From: Nannocystis exedens
GTDB lineage: Bacteria; Myxococcota_A; Polyangia; Nannocystales; Nannocystaceae
Direction: 5' to 3'
Assembly: GCF_002343915.1 (NCBI RefSeq)
Contig: NZ_NETK01000001.1
Span: 496,001 to 560,000 of the forward strand
DNA length: 64,000 bases
Shown here: piece after piece, positions 29,294-37,578 of the stretch
Position numbering within the stretch: position 1 is the stretch's first letter
Layout: each line of letters starts with the position of its first letter
The notes under the pieces: generated by a model
Databases searched by the model: none
What the model was told of the DNA's origin: nothing
The model's input: the letters and a program-made list of their open reading frames with translations, nothing else
Translations under genes and position numbers: made by a program

Positions 29294-30469
29294 TCAGGGC
29301 ACGACGACGGCCGTGGCCCCGCGGATCCGCAGGCTGCGATCGGGATCGGTGAACAGCGGCCCGAGCTCGTCGTGGACCGCGAACTTCCACGACCCGGGCG
29401 CCTCGGCCGTCGGCTCGGTGATCTTGTAGACCGTGCCGCCGATGCCGACGCCGTAGAGCGCGCCCTGGACCCGCGCCAGCCCCTCGATCTCGAAGCCGGC
29501 CGGGATGTCGTCGATGAACGGCCCGTACGCGCGCGGCTCCGGCAGCTCGCCGGTCGCCGCGACCCGCAGCAGCTCGTGACGCCCCTCGGGGAACGTCTCG
29601 GACATCTCGCCGCGGACCAGCGCGAGCACGTCACCGTCTGGCCCGGGGGCCATGTCCCCGGAGACACCCACCTTCTCGTCGAACTGGGCGTGGACCGAGC
29701 AGATCGGGTCGCAGGCGTAGTAGGCCGGGTCCTGGCTGATGTCGCTCGGCAGCACGCAGTGCTTGGGCGCGGCCAGGAACCCGGGGTCGAGCAGGAACAG
29801 CGCCCCGCGGGCGTCGAGGCCGTTGCCGGGCTTGCCGGCCGAGGCGGCGAACAGCGAGTCGCCGACGAACTCGAGCCCGGTCATGCTCTGGCGCCAGTAG
29901 CAGGCGTCGGTCGCCGGGTCCTGCACGTCGCCGTACTTAAAGGCGTAGCGGACGCTCTCGATGCGGTTGTCGGCGCGGGTCCAGTCGGGCACGCCGAGGG
30001 TCATCAGGCCCCACTCGTCGTTGAGCGGGTCGTAGCTGAGGCCCCACAGCCCCTGGTCGGCGTGCCAGGCCAGGTCGCGCACGGTGAACCGCATCAGCGA
30101 CGTGTCGGCCATCGAGATCGGGCCCATCTTCTCGTCGAGCCACAGGTTGCCGAGCTTGGCCAGGCAGCCGCCCTCGCCGTCGCAGCGCTTCGACGGGTCG
30201 TACAGGTACAGCGCGTTGCCGACGAACCGGCCCTTGTCGTCGAGCGGGAAGTTGGACTGGAAGTTCGCCCCGCCGTCGGTCGGCTTGGTATTGACGATCA
30301 GCATCAGCTCGCCGCGGAGCGGCTGGTCTTCGGGACAGCCCTCGCAGAGGTCGACCTCCGGCGGCAGCCCGTCGCCCTCGAACGTGTCCGGCTGCATCGG
30401 CTCGAAGCCCACGCAGCCCCACGCGACCGTCGCCATGCCGGCGAGGGCAATATTGAAAATCGTTTTCAT
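29294..30469 (-). CDS. Periplasmic/outer-membrane lipoprotein heading the TonB receptor operon
   Basis: 391 residues from MKTIFNIALAGMATVAWGCV, with lipobox VAWGC. The body is rich in beta-type segments with repeated aromatic and Gly turns (FTVRDLAWHADQGLWGLSYD, SMTGLEFVGDSLFAASAG, IEGLARVQGALYGVGIGG), suggesting a beta-propeller-like fold; no named family recognised. Several Cys (DLCEGCPEDQPLRG, CDPICSV). First gene of the operon, 6 bases before the TonB receptor, so it may be a surface partner of that receptor. A Fur-like box (30454-30468) overlaps its start codon and no Shine-Dalgarno is visible, so it may be nearly leaderless. CPEDQP is encoded by a palindrome variant. Confidence 0.85.
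   Translation of the reverse strand: MKTIFNIALAGMATVAWGCVGFEPMQPDTFEGDGLPPEVDLCEGCPEDQPLRGELMLIVNTKPTDGGANFQSNFPLDDKGRFVGNALYLYDPSKRCDGEGGCLAKLGNLWLDEKMGPISMADTSLMRFTVRDLAWHADQGLWGLSYDPLNDEWGLMTLGVPDWTRADNRIESVRYAFKYGDVQDPATDACYWRQSMTGLEFVGDSLFAASAGKPGNGLDARGALFLLDPGFLAAPKHCVLPSDISQDPAYYACDPICSVHAQFDEKVGVSGDMAPGPDGDVLALVRGEMSETFPEGRHELLRVAATGELPEPRAYGPFIDDIPAGFEIEGLARVQGALYGVGIGGTVYKITEPTAEAPGSWKFAVHDELGPLFTDPDRSLRIRGATAVVVP
30454..30468. promoter_or_regulatory. Fur-like box 1
   Basis: TGAAAATCGTTTTCA, an inverted repeat TGAAAA-TCG-TTTTCA. It matches 11 of 14 fixed positions of the 7-1-7 Fur consensus TGATAATNATTATCA. AT-rich in a very GC-rich background and overlapping the start codon of the minus-strand operon, so bound Fur would block that operon. 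Confidence 0.75.
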
Positions 30470-30553
30470 TTTGCGGGTTCTGTAGCACCGCAGTCCCCCG
30501 GGGGTCAAGCGAGGAACTCTCCCCAAGAGACAGGAAAGAAATGACCTTGCAAA

Positions 30554-30568
30554 TGATTTTCCTTTTCA
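30554..30568. promoter_or_regulatory. Fur-like box 2
   Basis: TGATTTTCCTTTTCA, about 10 of 14 matches to the 7-1-7 Fur consensus, inside AAATGATTTTCCTTTTCATT with AATGA/TCATT arms. It lies 47 bases before the plus-strand lipoprotein start and about 85 bases from box 1, so both divergent units are probably iron-controlled. Confidence 0.7.
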
Positions 30569-30615
30569 TTATGACCGGCGCCGTTCGGCCCAAAGCGGCC
30601 CATCAGGAGACTTTC

Positions 30616-31875
30616 ATGCGTCTGCGCAGCCTTCCCCTCCTCGCCCTCTCGCTCGGTCTCGCCGCCTGTCCCGGCAACGAAGCGGAGACCGACAGCACCA
30701 CCGACGCCTCGACGGCCGGGCCGACCACCGACGAGCCGGCGACCGAGGGCACCGAGACGGCGGGGCCGACGACCACCGAGGACGAGCCGACCGCCGGCAC
30801 CACCGGTGAGCCCGGCGGGGACCTGAACCCGCACACCCTCGGCGACCACGCCAGCCAGGCCTGCCAGGACGCGATGGCGGGCGCCGCGGCGTTCTTCGCC
30901 GCCACCGCCGACGCCGACGCCGCCGGCGCCACGGCCGCCTACACCGACGCGCTCAAGGTCTACGTGCAGTCGCTCGACACCGCGAACATGCGCGACGACG
31001 ACAGCGCCATCACGGCCGCGCTCGCCGACGCCGACGGCCCCGGAGCCGCGCTCGCCGAGGGCCACCTGTACACCAGCCTGATGTTCCACCTGCGGGCCAA
31101 CCTCTCGGCCGTCGAGACCGGCGCCGAGGACAAGTACGCCGCCTGGGACGAGGCCCACTGCGTGTGGGACGGCGGCCTGCGGAGCCTCGTCGAGCGGGCC
31201 CAGGCCCAGGGCTGGGAGGGCGCCGGCGACCCGATGGCCGCCGACATCGACGCCGCCTTCGCCGCCGGCCACGACGGCATCAGCGGCGAGGCCCCCGCCA
31301 CCGCGATCGACGACTGGCGGATCCCCCCGTCGAAGCAGATCATCGAGAAAACGCTGTACCGGGCGGCCCACCGCGACATCGTCGGCCAGGCGATCGGCGC
31401 CTCGATGGCGATGGACGCCACCCCGGCCGCGCGCGCGCTCGGCGTGTTCGGGATCGTGCGCGACCGCCTGGAGGGCCGCAACACCCCCGGCATCGCCGTC
31501 ATCGAGGGCATGCTGGCCGGCGACCCGGCGATGATCAGCGGCACGCTGATCGCCATCGAGATGGACAAGGCGTTCGCCAAGCGGACCCGCAACTACGCCG
31601 ACCAGGCCTTCATGGAGGGCCTCGGGATCCCCGCCAGCTACAAGGGCGCCGTCGAGGGGCGCACCTATGCCAAGCTCATCGTCGCCGGGATGGGTTCGGC
31701 GATGATGAACACCGAGGCCTACCTCTCCGACTGGGAGGAGTACGCCGAGCTGGTGCGCACCGGCGAGGACGAGGCGGCCGCCATGGAGGTCAGCCAGCGC
31801 CTGGTCGACGCCACCTGCGCGTACCAGACCGCGCTCGGAATCGCCGCCTGCACCGGCAGCGATGACGAGATGTAG
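30616..31875 (+). CDS. Helical lipoprotein with Thr/Glu-rich linker, probably iron-regulated, unknown function
   Basis: 419 residues from MRLRSLPLLALSLGLAACPG (lipobox LAAC); AGGAG 7 bases upstream fixes this start. A Thr/Glu/Gly/Pro stalk covers about residues 20-75. The rest is predicted largely helical (QACQDAMAGAAAFFAATADA, KLIVAGMGSAMMNTEAYLSD), with Cys at HCVWDGG and near the end (DATCAYQTALGIAACTG). I did not recognise the family. Helical iron-regulated lipoproteins of the imelysin/EfeO kind came to mind, but the imelysin GxHxxE motif is not visible. Divergent from the TonB receptor operon with a Fur-like box in front, so a role in metal capture is plausible but unproven. Confidence 0.85.
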   Translation: MRLRSLPLLALSLGLAACPGNEAETDSTTDASTAGPTTDEPATEGTETAGPTTTEDEPTAGTTGEPGGDLNPHTLGDHASQACQDAMAGAAAFFAATADADAAGATAAYTDALKVYVQSLDTANMRDDDSAITAALADADGPGAALAEGHLYTSLMFHLRANLSAVETGAEDKYAAWDEAHCVWDGGLRSLVERAQAQGWEGAGDPMAADIDAAFAAGHDGISGEAPATAIDDWRIPPSKQIIEKTLYRAAHRDIVGQAIGASMAMDATPAARALGVFGIVRDRLEGRNTPGIAVIEGMLAGDPAMISGTLIAIEMDKAFAKRTRNYADQAFMEGLGIPASYKGAVEGRTYAKLIVAGMGSAMMNTEAYLSDWEEYAELVRTGEDEAAAMEVSQRLVDATCAYQTALGIAACTGSDDEM

Positions 31876-31903
31876 CCCGTCAGCGCAATATGGCCGCACC
31901 TGC

Positions 31904-32320
31904 ATGGCCGAGATTTTTTCCGGGTTCAGCGAGTTCGGCCGCGTGTTGGCCGACTACATCACGCGAGAGGCCGCCGCGCGCGGGGCGGTGCTCAGCGACG
32001 ACCAGGGCGACGCCGTCGACCTCGCCTTCGACGAGGCCCGCACCACCGCCCTGGAGGTCCAGATCCTCGGCGCCCAGCTCGACCGGGCCGCCGAGCGGCT
32101 GAGTTCTTGGTTCCAAGATCGCAGCCGGGGGCCCTGTGAGATCTTGATTGAGGCAAGTCACGGGCGCCTCTGCTGCGCGTTCGTCGGCGGCGCCTACGTG
32201 CTGGCGGTCGTCTCCGAGCCCGCGCAGGGGGACGACGAGGCCCGCACCGCCGAGGCCGAACGCGTGCTCGCGGGCTTCCGGGACCTGCGCCGTGACATCG
32301 AGGCGCTCCTTCAGGCCTGA
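31904..32320 (+). CDS. Small hypothetical protein
   Basis: 138 residues from MAEIFSGFSEFGRVLADYIT; ATG 31904 is chosen, since the alternative at 31862 lies within the previous gene's end. An amphipathic helical N-terminal half (DDQGDAVDLAFDEARTTALE) is followed by a beta-like segment CEILIEASHGRLCCAFVGGA-YVLAVVSEP and a final helix RVLAGFRDLRRDIEALLQA. This layout is faintly reminiscent of small regulatory alpha/beta folds such as Roadblock, but no motif supports it. It follows the iron-regulated lipoprotein by 28 bases and could be cotranscribed. Function unknown. Confidence 0.65.
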   Translation: MAEIFSGFSEFGRVLADYITREAAARGAVLSDDQGDAVDLAFDEARTTALEVQILGAQLDRAAERLSSWFQDRSRGPCEILIEASHGRLCCAFVGGAYVLAVVSEPAQGDDEARTAEAERVLAGFRDLRRDIEALLQA

Positions 32321-32458
32321 CGGCGGCGGCCCCGCGGGGCCGCGCGCGATCTTGACGCAAGGTCACATGTCGCGCCCCACACCCCCTGCGCCGCCGCCGT
32401 CCAGGCGTGGCACACTGCGGGCGCGTGGCCCCGGCCCGGAAGGAGCCCAATTTTACCC

Positions 32459-32773
32459 ATGGCGACCCACATCACTGAAGAGTGCATCAACTGCGGCGCG
32501 TGCGAGCCGGAGTGCCCCAACGAGGCGATCTCGGAGGGCGACGACCGGTATGTCATCGACCCCAACCTCTGCACCGAGTGCGTCGGGTTCCACGATTACG
32601 AGGCCTGCCAGGCCGTGTGCCCGGTCGAGTGCTGCGTCCCCGACCCCGAGCGCCGCGAGAGCGAGGAGACCCTGCTCGAGCGCGCCCGCAAGCTGCACCC
32701 CGAGAAGAGCTTCCCCTCGGTCGCCGATCTGCCCAGCGACCTGAGCCGCTTCCGCAGCGCGAAGAAGAAGTGA
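32459..32773 (+). CDS. 4Fe-4S ferredoxin, YfhL type
   Basis: 104 residues, start behind a good AAGGAG. The first cluster motif is CINCGACEPECPNEAI and the second CTECVGFHDYEACQAVCPVE, with the longer loop between the second and third Cys that marks YfhL/two-[4Fe-4S] 'Alvin'-type ferredoxins. A helical acidic tail follows (RRESEETLLERARKLHPEKS). It carries electrons in the cytoplasm; the redox partner is not identifiable from context. A hairpin follows the stop. Confidence 0.95.
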   Translation: MATHITEECINCGACEPECPNEAISEGDDRYVIDPNLCTECVGFHDYEACQAVCPVECCVPDPERRESEETLLERARKLHPEKSFPSVADLPSDLSRFRSAKKK

Positions 32774-32821
32774 GCCGTCGCGGCCGCCGGCCGCCCGGTA
32801 TCGACAACCTGCATCACTCCG

Positions 32822-32842
32822 GAGCGGCGCCCTGCGCCGCTC
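32822..32842 (+). terminator. Hairpin after the ferredoxin gene
   Basis: GAGCGGCGC-cct-GCGCCGCTC is a perfect 9-bp stem followed by TTCGCGTT. A GC-rich terminator-like structure with only a weak T tract, 49 bases after the ferredoxin stop. Confidence 0.6.
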
Positions 32843-33071
32843 TTCGCGTTGGGTCGGCCGACGTTCCACGACCGGCCCGGGCGAGTGCATCACCTCGCCG
32901 GCGAGCGCGGCGCCTCCCTCGTGCCGCCGCGTGGGTGCGGCCCGGCCGAAGCGAGCCGGATCGCCGCCCCGGCGCGCCGCGTGAGCCGTCTCCACGGCGC
33001 CGGCCGGCGATCGTCGGCGGGTCCGAACCAGGGTCCTGACATTCGCGGCCGCCCGGGGCACTCTCGCCGGC

Positions 33072-34127
33072 GTGACCGCCTCGCCCGCCCCAGCGCCGAC
33101 CGCCGCGCCTGCGCCCGCGCGCGCGTGGCTGCGCGTCGGCCTGTCGCTGGTGATCACCGGCCTCGCGCTGTGGCTGGTCCAGCGACAGCTCGACCCCGTG
33201 CCGGACGAGCTCGAGATCGCCGCCTGGGGCTTGCCGGCCTACCTCGCCACCCTGCTGCTGTACGCCTTCTTGCGCTCGGCCCGGTGGTGGTTCCTCGTCA
33301 GACCTTTGGGACAGGTTCGCTTCGGCGACGTCATGCTCGTCGGGCTCGCGGGCGCGCTGTGGATCGTCGCCTTGCCGTGGCGGCTCGGCGAGCTGGTGCG
33401 CCCGGCCCTGCTCGCGCGGCGCAGCGGCATCCCGGCCAGTCAGCTGCTCGGCACCGTCGCCATCGAGCGCGTCGTCGACGGCCTGTGCGTGTGCGCGGCC
33501 TTCTTCGTCGCCGCCGCCGGCGCCCCCGACGTCCCGGCCCTGACCGGCCTCTACGCCGCCTGCACCGGCGCCTTCGCCCTGTTTGCGACCGCCCTCGCCG
33601 TCCTCGTCGTGCTCGCCCGCTGGCCGGCCGCGCTCGAGCTGCTGCTGCGCCGCGGGCTCGGGCGGATCGCCGCGCGGCCGGCCGCCGTCCTCGCCGACGT
33701 CGCCCGCGGCCTCGCCGACGGTCTGCGCGCCCTGCCCTCCCTGCGGCCGCTGCTGCTGTTCCTGATCGGCACCCTCGCCTACTGGGCCACCAACGTGTTC
33801 GGCATGGCCCTGCTCGCGCGCGCCTGCGGCCTCGACCTCGGCCTGCTCGAGGCGCTCGCCGTGCTCGCCGTCCTCAACCTCACCCTGCTCGTGCCGGGCC
33901 CCCCCGCGCACGTCGGCACCTTCCAGCTCGGCGTCGCCGCCGGCCTCGGCCTGTTCCTCCCGCCCGACGTCGTCCGCGCCGGCGGCTCGACCTACGCCTT
34001 CTTCCTCTACACCTGCCAGCTCGCCATGATCGCCGCGCTCGGCATCGCCGCCAGCCTGCGCCTGCGCCTCGGCTGGCGCGCCGCCCTCGACCTCCGCCCG
34101 CCCGCGGCCGGCCCCGCCGGCGTCTAG
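33072..34127 (+). CDS. Flippase-like integral membrane protein (LPG_synthase_TM / UPF0104 family), copy 1
   Basis: 351 residues, GTG start. Multi-spanning membrane protein: helices at WLRVGLSLVITGLALWLVQ, AYLATLLLYAFL, DVMLVGLAGALWIVALPWRL, DGLCVCAAFFVAAAG, AFALFATALAVLVVLA, LLLFLIGTLAYWATNVFG and more. The family pattern RLGELVRPALLARRSGI followed by LLGTVAIERVVDG is clear, as is LLVPGPPAHVGTFQLGV near the C-terminus. Members form the membrane half of lysylphosphatidylglycerol synthase or act alone, with suspected lipid-flipping roles. The soluble aminoacyltransferase half is absent. It is followed within 75 bases by a second, diverged member. Confidence 0.88.
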   Translation: MTASPAPAPTAAPAPARAWLRVGLSLVITGLALWLVQRQLDPVPDELEIAAWGLPAYLATLLLYAFLRSARWWFLVRPLGQVRFGDVMLVGLAGALWIVALPWRLGELVRPALLARRSGIPASQLLGTVAIERVVDGLCVCAAFFVAAAGAPDVPALTGLYAACTGAFALFATALAVLVVLARWPAALELLLRRGLGRIAARPAAVLADVARGLADGLRALPSLRPLLLFLIGTLAYWATNVFGMALLARACGLDLGLLEALAVLAVLNLTLLVPGPPAHVGTFQLGVAAGLGLFLPPDVVRAGGSTYAFFLYTCQLAMIAALGIAASLRLRLGWRAALDLRPPAAGPAGV

Positions 34128-34134
34128 CCCTTCG

Positions 34135-34188
34135 CACATGTCCCTTCCTCTCTGCCCGTTCCACCAGGTCCATTCGGACATGTCCCCG
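34135..34188. repeat. Dispersed palindromes between the two flippase-like genes
   Basis: gcacatgtccc, then ccaccaggtccattcggacatgtcccc. The last half-site is directly followed by GAGGAGAGG, the ribosome site of the next gene (GTG at 34203). Confidence 0.8.
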
Positions 34189-34202
34189 AGGAGAGGCCGC
34201 GC

Positions 34203-35180
34203 GTGAGCCCGCGGGTGCGCGCCGCGCTCAAGCTGCTGCTCGGCCTCGGCCTGCTCGCCGGGCTGGTGTGGTGGCTGGTGCCGGGCGGCGACGAGCTGCG
34301 GGCCGCGTTCGCGCGGGCCGAGCTGCGGCCGGGCTGGCTCGGCGTGTGCCTGCTGGCGACCTTCGCCGCCACCCTCGTCACCAGCGCGCGCTGGCGGCTG
34401 ATGGCCGAGGCGATGGGCGGCAACCGCCTGCCGCTCGTCGCCTACTTCCACAGCCTCGCGCTGACCAAGATCCTCGGCCAGGTCAGCTCCGCGTTCGTCA
34501 TGGACATCGTCGGCCGCGGCGTCGCCCTGCGGGCCGCCGGCTCGCAGCGCGGCCTCGGCCACGCGATCACCCAGGCCGTGCTCGAGCGCGTGTTCGACCT
34601 CGTGCTGCCGGTCATGCTGCTCGCCTGGGCCCTGGTCGCCTGGCGCGGCGGCTTCACGCCCGCCGAGGCGGCCGGCTCGTTCGCCGGCGTGTGCCTGGTG
34701 TTCGCCGCGCTCGCCGCGGTGTGCCTGGCCCCGCTGACGCGCCTGGCCCTGCGGACCTACGCGGCCGCCCGCGCCCTGCGGGCCCGCCTGCGCCGCGTCG
34801 CCGTCGACGACCCCGAGCTCGACCCGCCCGTGGTGGACCGCCGCCTGGCCGTGCAGATCGGCGTCTACAGCCTGCTGCGCTACCTCTCGGCCATGCTGCT
34901 GTTTTGGTCGACCGCGGCCGGGATCGGCGTCGACTTCAGCTTCTTCCAGATCGCCGCCGCCACCCCGGTCGGGCAGCTCGCGGGCATGCTCGGCTTCACG
35001 CCGGGGGCGCTGGGGATCCAGGAGGCCGGATGGGTCGGCGGCTTCAAGTGGGTCGGGGCCGACGACGCCGCGATCGCGCTGTTCGTCCTCAGCTCGCGCC
35101 TCGTCATGACCGCCTCGTTCGCCGTGCTCGTGCTCGTCAGCTGGCCGCTGCTGCGGCGCAGCCGGGCCGCGCAGGCGTGA
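34203..35180 (+). CDS. Flippase-like integral membrane protein (LPG_synthase_TM / UPF0104 family), copy 2
   Basis: 325 residues, GTG start behind GAGGAG. Helices include AALKLLLGLGLLAGLVWWLV, LGVCLLATFAATLVTSARWR, VLPVMLLAWALVAW and FVLSSRLVMTASFAVLVLVS. The family core is LALTKILGQVSSAFVMDIVG and, near the end, GQLAGMLGFTPGALGIQEAG. It shares fold but little identity with the preceding gene, so the two may form a functional pair or hetero-oligomer. Same family caveats apply: probable lipid or polyprenyl-linked substrate transport, unproven. Convergent with the alkylsulfatase gene. Confidence 0.87.
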   Translation: MSPRVRAALKLLLGLGLLAGLVWWLVPGGDELRAAFARAELRPGWLGVCLLATFAATLVTSARWRLMAEAMGGNRLPLVAYFHSLALTKILGQVSSAFVMDIVGRGVALRAAGSQRGLGHAITQAVLERVFDLVLPVMLLAWALVAWRGGFTPAEAAGSFAGVCLVFAALAAVCLAPLTRLALRTYAAARALRARLRRVAVDDPELDPPVVDRRLAVQIGVYSLLRYLSAMLLFWSTAAGIGVDFSFFQIAAATPVGQLAGMLGFTPGALGIQEAGWVGGFKWVGADDAAIALFVLSSRLVMTASFAVLVLVSWPLLRRSRAAQA

Positions 35181-35192
35181 CCTGGCCGCACG

Positions 35193-35243
35193 AACATGCC
35201 CCGGCGAGCATGTCCTCAAGGTCATGCCCTGGACGACATGTCC
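35193..35243. repeat. Cluster of dispersed palindromes between convergent genes
   Basis: gaacatgccccggcgagcatgtcctcaaggtcatgccctggacgacatgtccc: four CATG cores in alternating orientation fill the 64-base gap between the flippase-like gene and the alkylsulfatase stop. The position fits a bidirectional terminator, but there is no T tract. Confidence 0.8.
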
Positions 35244-35244
35244 C

Positions 35245-37245
35245 TCACGGCGTGACGATGTTGAACGTCGGCGGGAAGCGGTCGAGCAGGCCGAAGAACT
35301 CCTCGACGGCCGCCCGGTCGCCGCGCAGCTTGAGCGACCGGGCCGCGATCGCCTGCTCGATCGTCGTCTGCCCGAGCTGCAGCTCGATCAGGGTCAGCTT
35401 CTGCAGGGTCAGGGCCGCGTCGGCGCCCGGGACCTCGGCCGCGCGGCGGGCGTAGTTCATCACCCCGCGGTCGATCGTCAGCTCGTAGCGCTCCTTCACG
35501 TCCGTGAGCTCGACGTCGAGCTTCAGCGTCTTCGCGGCCGCGCGCGCCCCGTTGAGGCGGACCGCCAGGTAGTCGAACAGCAGCGACGGCGGCAGCGCGC
35601 GCAGCGTGTCGCGGCCGCTCGGGTCGGGCGGCTGGGCCTCGGGCACGCCGTGGCGCAGCTCGTAGGCGCCCTGCAGGTACTCCGAGCGCCACGGCCCCGA
35701 CTCGGCCTGGTAGCCGAGCTGCTCGTACGCGTCCGCCAGCAGCTCCTTGCCGGCCGCGCTGTCGGGGTTGGCGAACACCACGTGCCGCAGCACCTGCGCC
35801 ACCCAGCGGTACTCGCCGCGCGCGAAGTCGGCGCGGGCGCGCTCGATCACCGCCGCCTCGCCGCCCATGTACTCGACGTACCGGCGGGCCGCCGGCTCCT
35901 GCGGCAGCTCGTCGAGGTCCGACGGGTTGCCCGTGTAAAAACCCATGTAGCGGTCGTACACCGCCCGCGCGTTGTGGCGGACCGTCCCGTAATAGCCGCG
36001 GTTCGGCCAGTACTGCGCCAGCGCCGGCGGCAATTGCAGGTACTCGGCGATCTCGGTGCCGATGTAGCCGAAGTTGAGCATGTGCAGCGATTGATCGTGG
36101 ATGTACTTGTAGAGGTCGCGCTGCCGCTCGAGGTAGTCGCGCACCTTCTTCTGGCCCCACATCGGCCAGTGGTGGGACTGGAACTTGACCTCGATCCCGT
36201 CGCCGTACAGCTCGATCGTCTGCTGGAGGTACTTGGACCACGCCAGCGCGTCGCGGACCGGCGCCCCGCGCAGCGTCTGGATGTTGTGCAGGGTGTGGGT
36301 CGCGTTCTCCGCCATCCACATCGCCTTGAACTGCGGGAAGTAGGTGTTCATCTCGGCCGGCGCCTCGGTGCCGGGCGTCAGCTGGAACACCATCTTCACC
36401 CCGTCGATCGTCAGCTCCTGGCCGGTCTTGTCGATCGTCTGCGTCGGCGCGAGGAGCGACACCGTCCCCGACGCGTTGGCGATCCCGAGGCCGCTGCCCA
36501 CGTTGCCCTGGGCGTCACGCGGGAGGAACATCCCGTACATGTACGCCGCGCGCCGGCTCATCGCCGCGCCGGCGAGCACCATTTCGCTGACCGCGTGGGC
36601 CATGAAGCCCTCCGGGGCGATGATCCGCACCCGACCGGAGCGCACGTCGGCCTCGTCGACCAGCCCGCGCACCCCGCCGTAGTGATCGGGGTGCGAATGG
36701 CTGTAGATCACAGCGACGATCGGCCGGTCGCCGAGGTGCTGCTTCACCAGCGCGTGCGCGGCCTTCGCCGACTCGATCGTCAGCAGTGGGTCGAGCACGA
36801 TCCACCCGCGGTCGCCCTTGATGTACGTGATGTTCGCCAGGTCGAACCCGCGGACCTGGTAGATCCGCTCCGTCACCTTGAACAGCCCGTAGATCAGGTT
36901 GAGCTGGGCCTGCCGCCACAGGCTCGGGTTGACCGTCTCGGGCGCCGGCGCGTCGCGGCGGATGAACTTCTTGAAGGGCTCGAGGTCCCACACCACGTTG
37001 CCGTCGGCGTCGGTGATCGTCAGCGTGTGCGGGCGCGCGATCAGCCCGCGCTCGGCGTCCTCGAAGTCCGAGCGGTCGGCGAACGGCAATTGCTGCAGCA
37101 GCGCCGCATGGACCCGCCGCGTCGCCTCCGTCGCGGGCTTCGGCCCCGAAGGCCCTGCGGCCAACACCGCGACCTTGGCCCCGGCCAGCAGCAGGGCCAG
37201 GGCGCCCAGCGAGATCAGCAGGATTCGGGGTCGGCGGAGCGGCAT
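35245..37245 (-). CDS. Alkyl/aryl-sulfatase, metallo-beta-lactamase fold (SdsA/BDS1 family)
   Basis: 666 residues, usual length for class III alkylsulfatases. N-terminal membrane anchor or signal PRILLISLGALALLLAGAKV. Metal-binding motif VIYSHSHPDHYGGVRGLVDE (HxHxDH), then NTYFPQFKAMWMAENATHTL, FQSHHWPMWG and a C-terminal dimerisation/SCP2-like domain (AAAKTLKLDVELTDVKERYE). It hydrolyses primary alkyl sulfates such as SDS to alcohol and sulfate, in the periplasm. Starts MPLRRPRILL. No regulator or sulfur gene adjacent. Confidence 0.93.
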   Translation of the reverse strand: MPLRRPRILLISLGALALLLAGAKVAVLAAGPSGPKPATEATRRVHAALLQQLPFADRSDFEDAERGLIARPHTLTITDADGNVVWDLEPFKKFIRRDAPAPETVNPSLWRQAQLNLIYGLFKVTERIYQVRGFDLANITYIKGDRGWIVLDPLLTIESAKAAHALVKQHLGDRPIVAVIYSHSHPDHYGGVRGLVDEADVRSGRVRIIAPEGFMAHAVSEMVLAGAAMSRRAAYMYGMFLPRDAQGNVGSGLGIANASGTVSLLAPTQTIDKTGQELTIDGVKMVFQLTPGTEAPAEMNTYFPQFKAMWMAENATHTLHNIQTLRGAPVRDALAWSKYLQQTIELYGDGIEVKFQSHHWPMWGQKKVRDYLERQRDLYKYIHDQSLHMLNFGYIGTEIAEYLQLPPALAQYWPNRGYYGTVRHNARAVYDRYMGFYTGNPSDLDELPQEPAARRYVEYMGGEAAVIERARADFARGEYRWVAQVLRHVVFANPDSAAGKELLADAYEQLGYQAESGPWRSEYLQGAYELRHGVPEAQPPDPSGRDTLRALPPSLLFDYLAVRLNGARAAAKTLKLDVELTDVKERYELTIDRGVMNYARRAAEVPGADAALTLQKLTLIELQLGQTTIEQAIAARSLKLRGDRAAVEEFFGLLDRFPPTFNIVTP

Positions 37246-37578
37246 GGTAAGGCGTATGGCCGAGGACCGCGCCCGCGCCAGTGACCGCCCGCCCGCCCGT
37301 CTGCGCCCGCCGGACCCCGCTGCGGCCGGCGGCCCGGCAATGTCGATACCTGTCCTTCGAGCCAGCTATTGCAAACCCGGCCGCGCTCCCCGCCGCCTGC
37401 CCGTGCGGGCCCGCGACGCGTCGCTGCGATCACGCACGGCGAGCGGCGTGGAGCCTCGCTCGCGCCGCCGCGCGGCGCCAGGCTCGCCGCGGGCGGCGGC
37501 CGCGACGCCGACGATCTTCGCGCGCCGCTCGAGACCGGGCGGCACTTCGAGACATGTCCCGAGGGACATGTCCCATCA
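37246..37578. other. Gene-free stretch upstream of the alkylsulfatase gene
   Basis: About 330 bases between the alkylsulfatase start and the 3' end of a GH13 gene. It holds a perfect palindrome (37552-37571) and a half-site acctgtccttcgagcc near 37347. A TTGCAA (minus sense) at about 37370 could be a -35 for the sulfatase gene, but no matching -10 was found. Confidence 0.5.
37552..37571. repeat. Perfect dispersed palindrome
   Basis: ACATGTCC-cgag-GGACATGT, an 8-bp perfect stem (9 bp with a 2-base loop), 7 bases beyond the stop codon of the GH13 gene. The clearest single copy together with 4723-4742. Confidence 0.85.

Noticed and set aside
26528..30544. 1338-codon plus-strand frame opposite the TonB receptor operon
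   Set aside because: Antisense of four genes with clear domains; no credible domain in this frame.
30616..31875. Imelysin peptidase assignment for the iron-regulated lipoprotein
   Set aside because: Helical iron-regulated lipoprotein fits, but the imelysin GxHxxE motif is not present in the sequence.
31904..32320. Roadblock/LC7 (MglB-like) protein
   Set aside because: Size and alpha/beta layout are vaguely similar, but no conserved residue pattern supports the family.
33072..35180. Lysylphosphatidylglycerol synthase for the two flippase-like genes
   Set aside because: Only the membrane half is present; the soluble aminoacyltransferase domain is missing from both genes.
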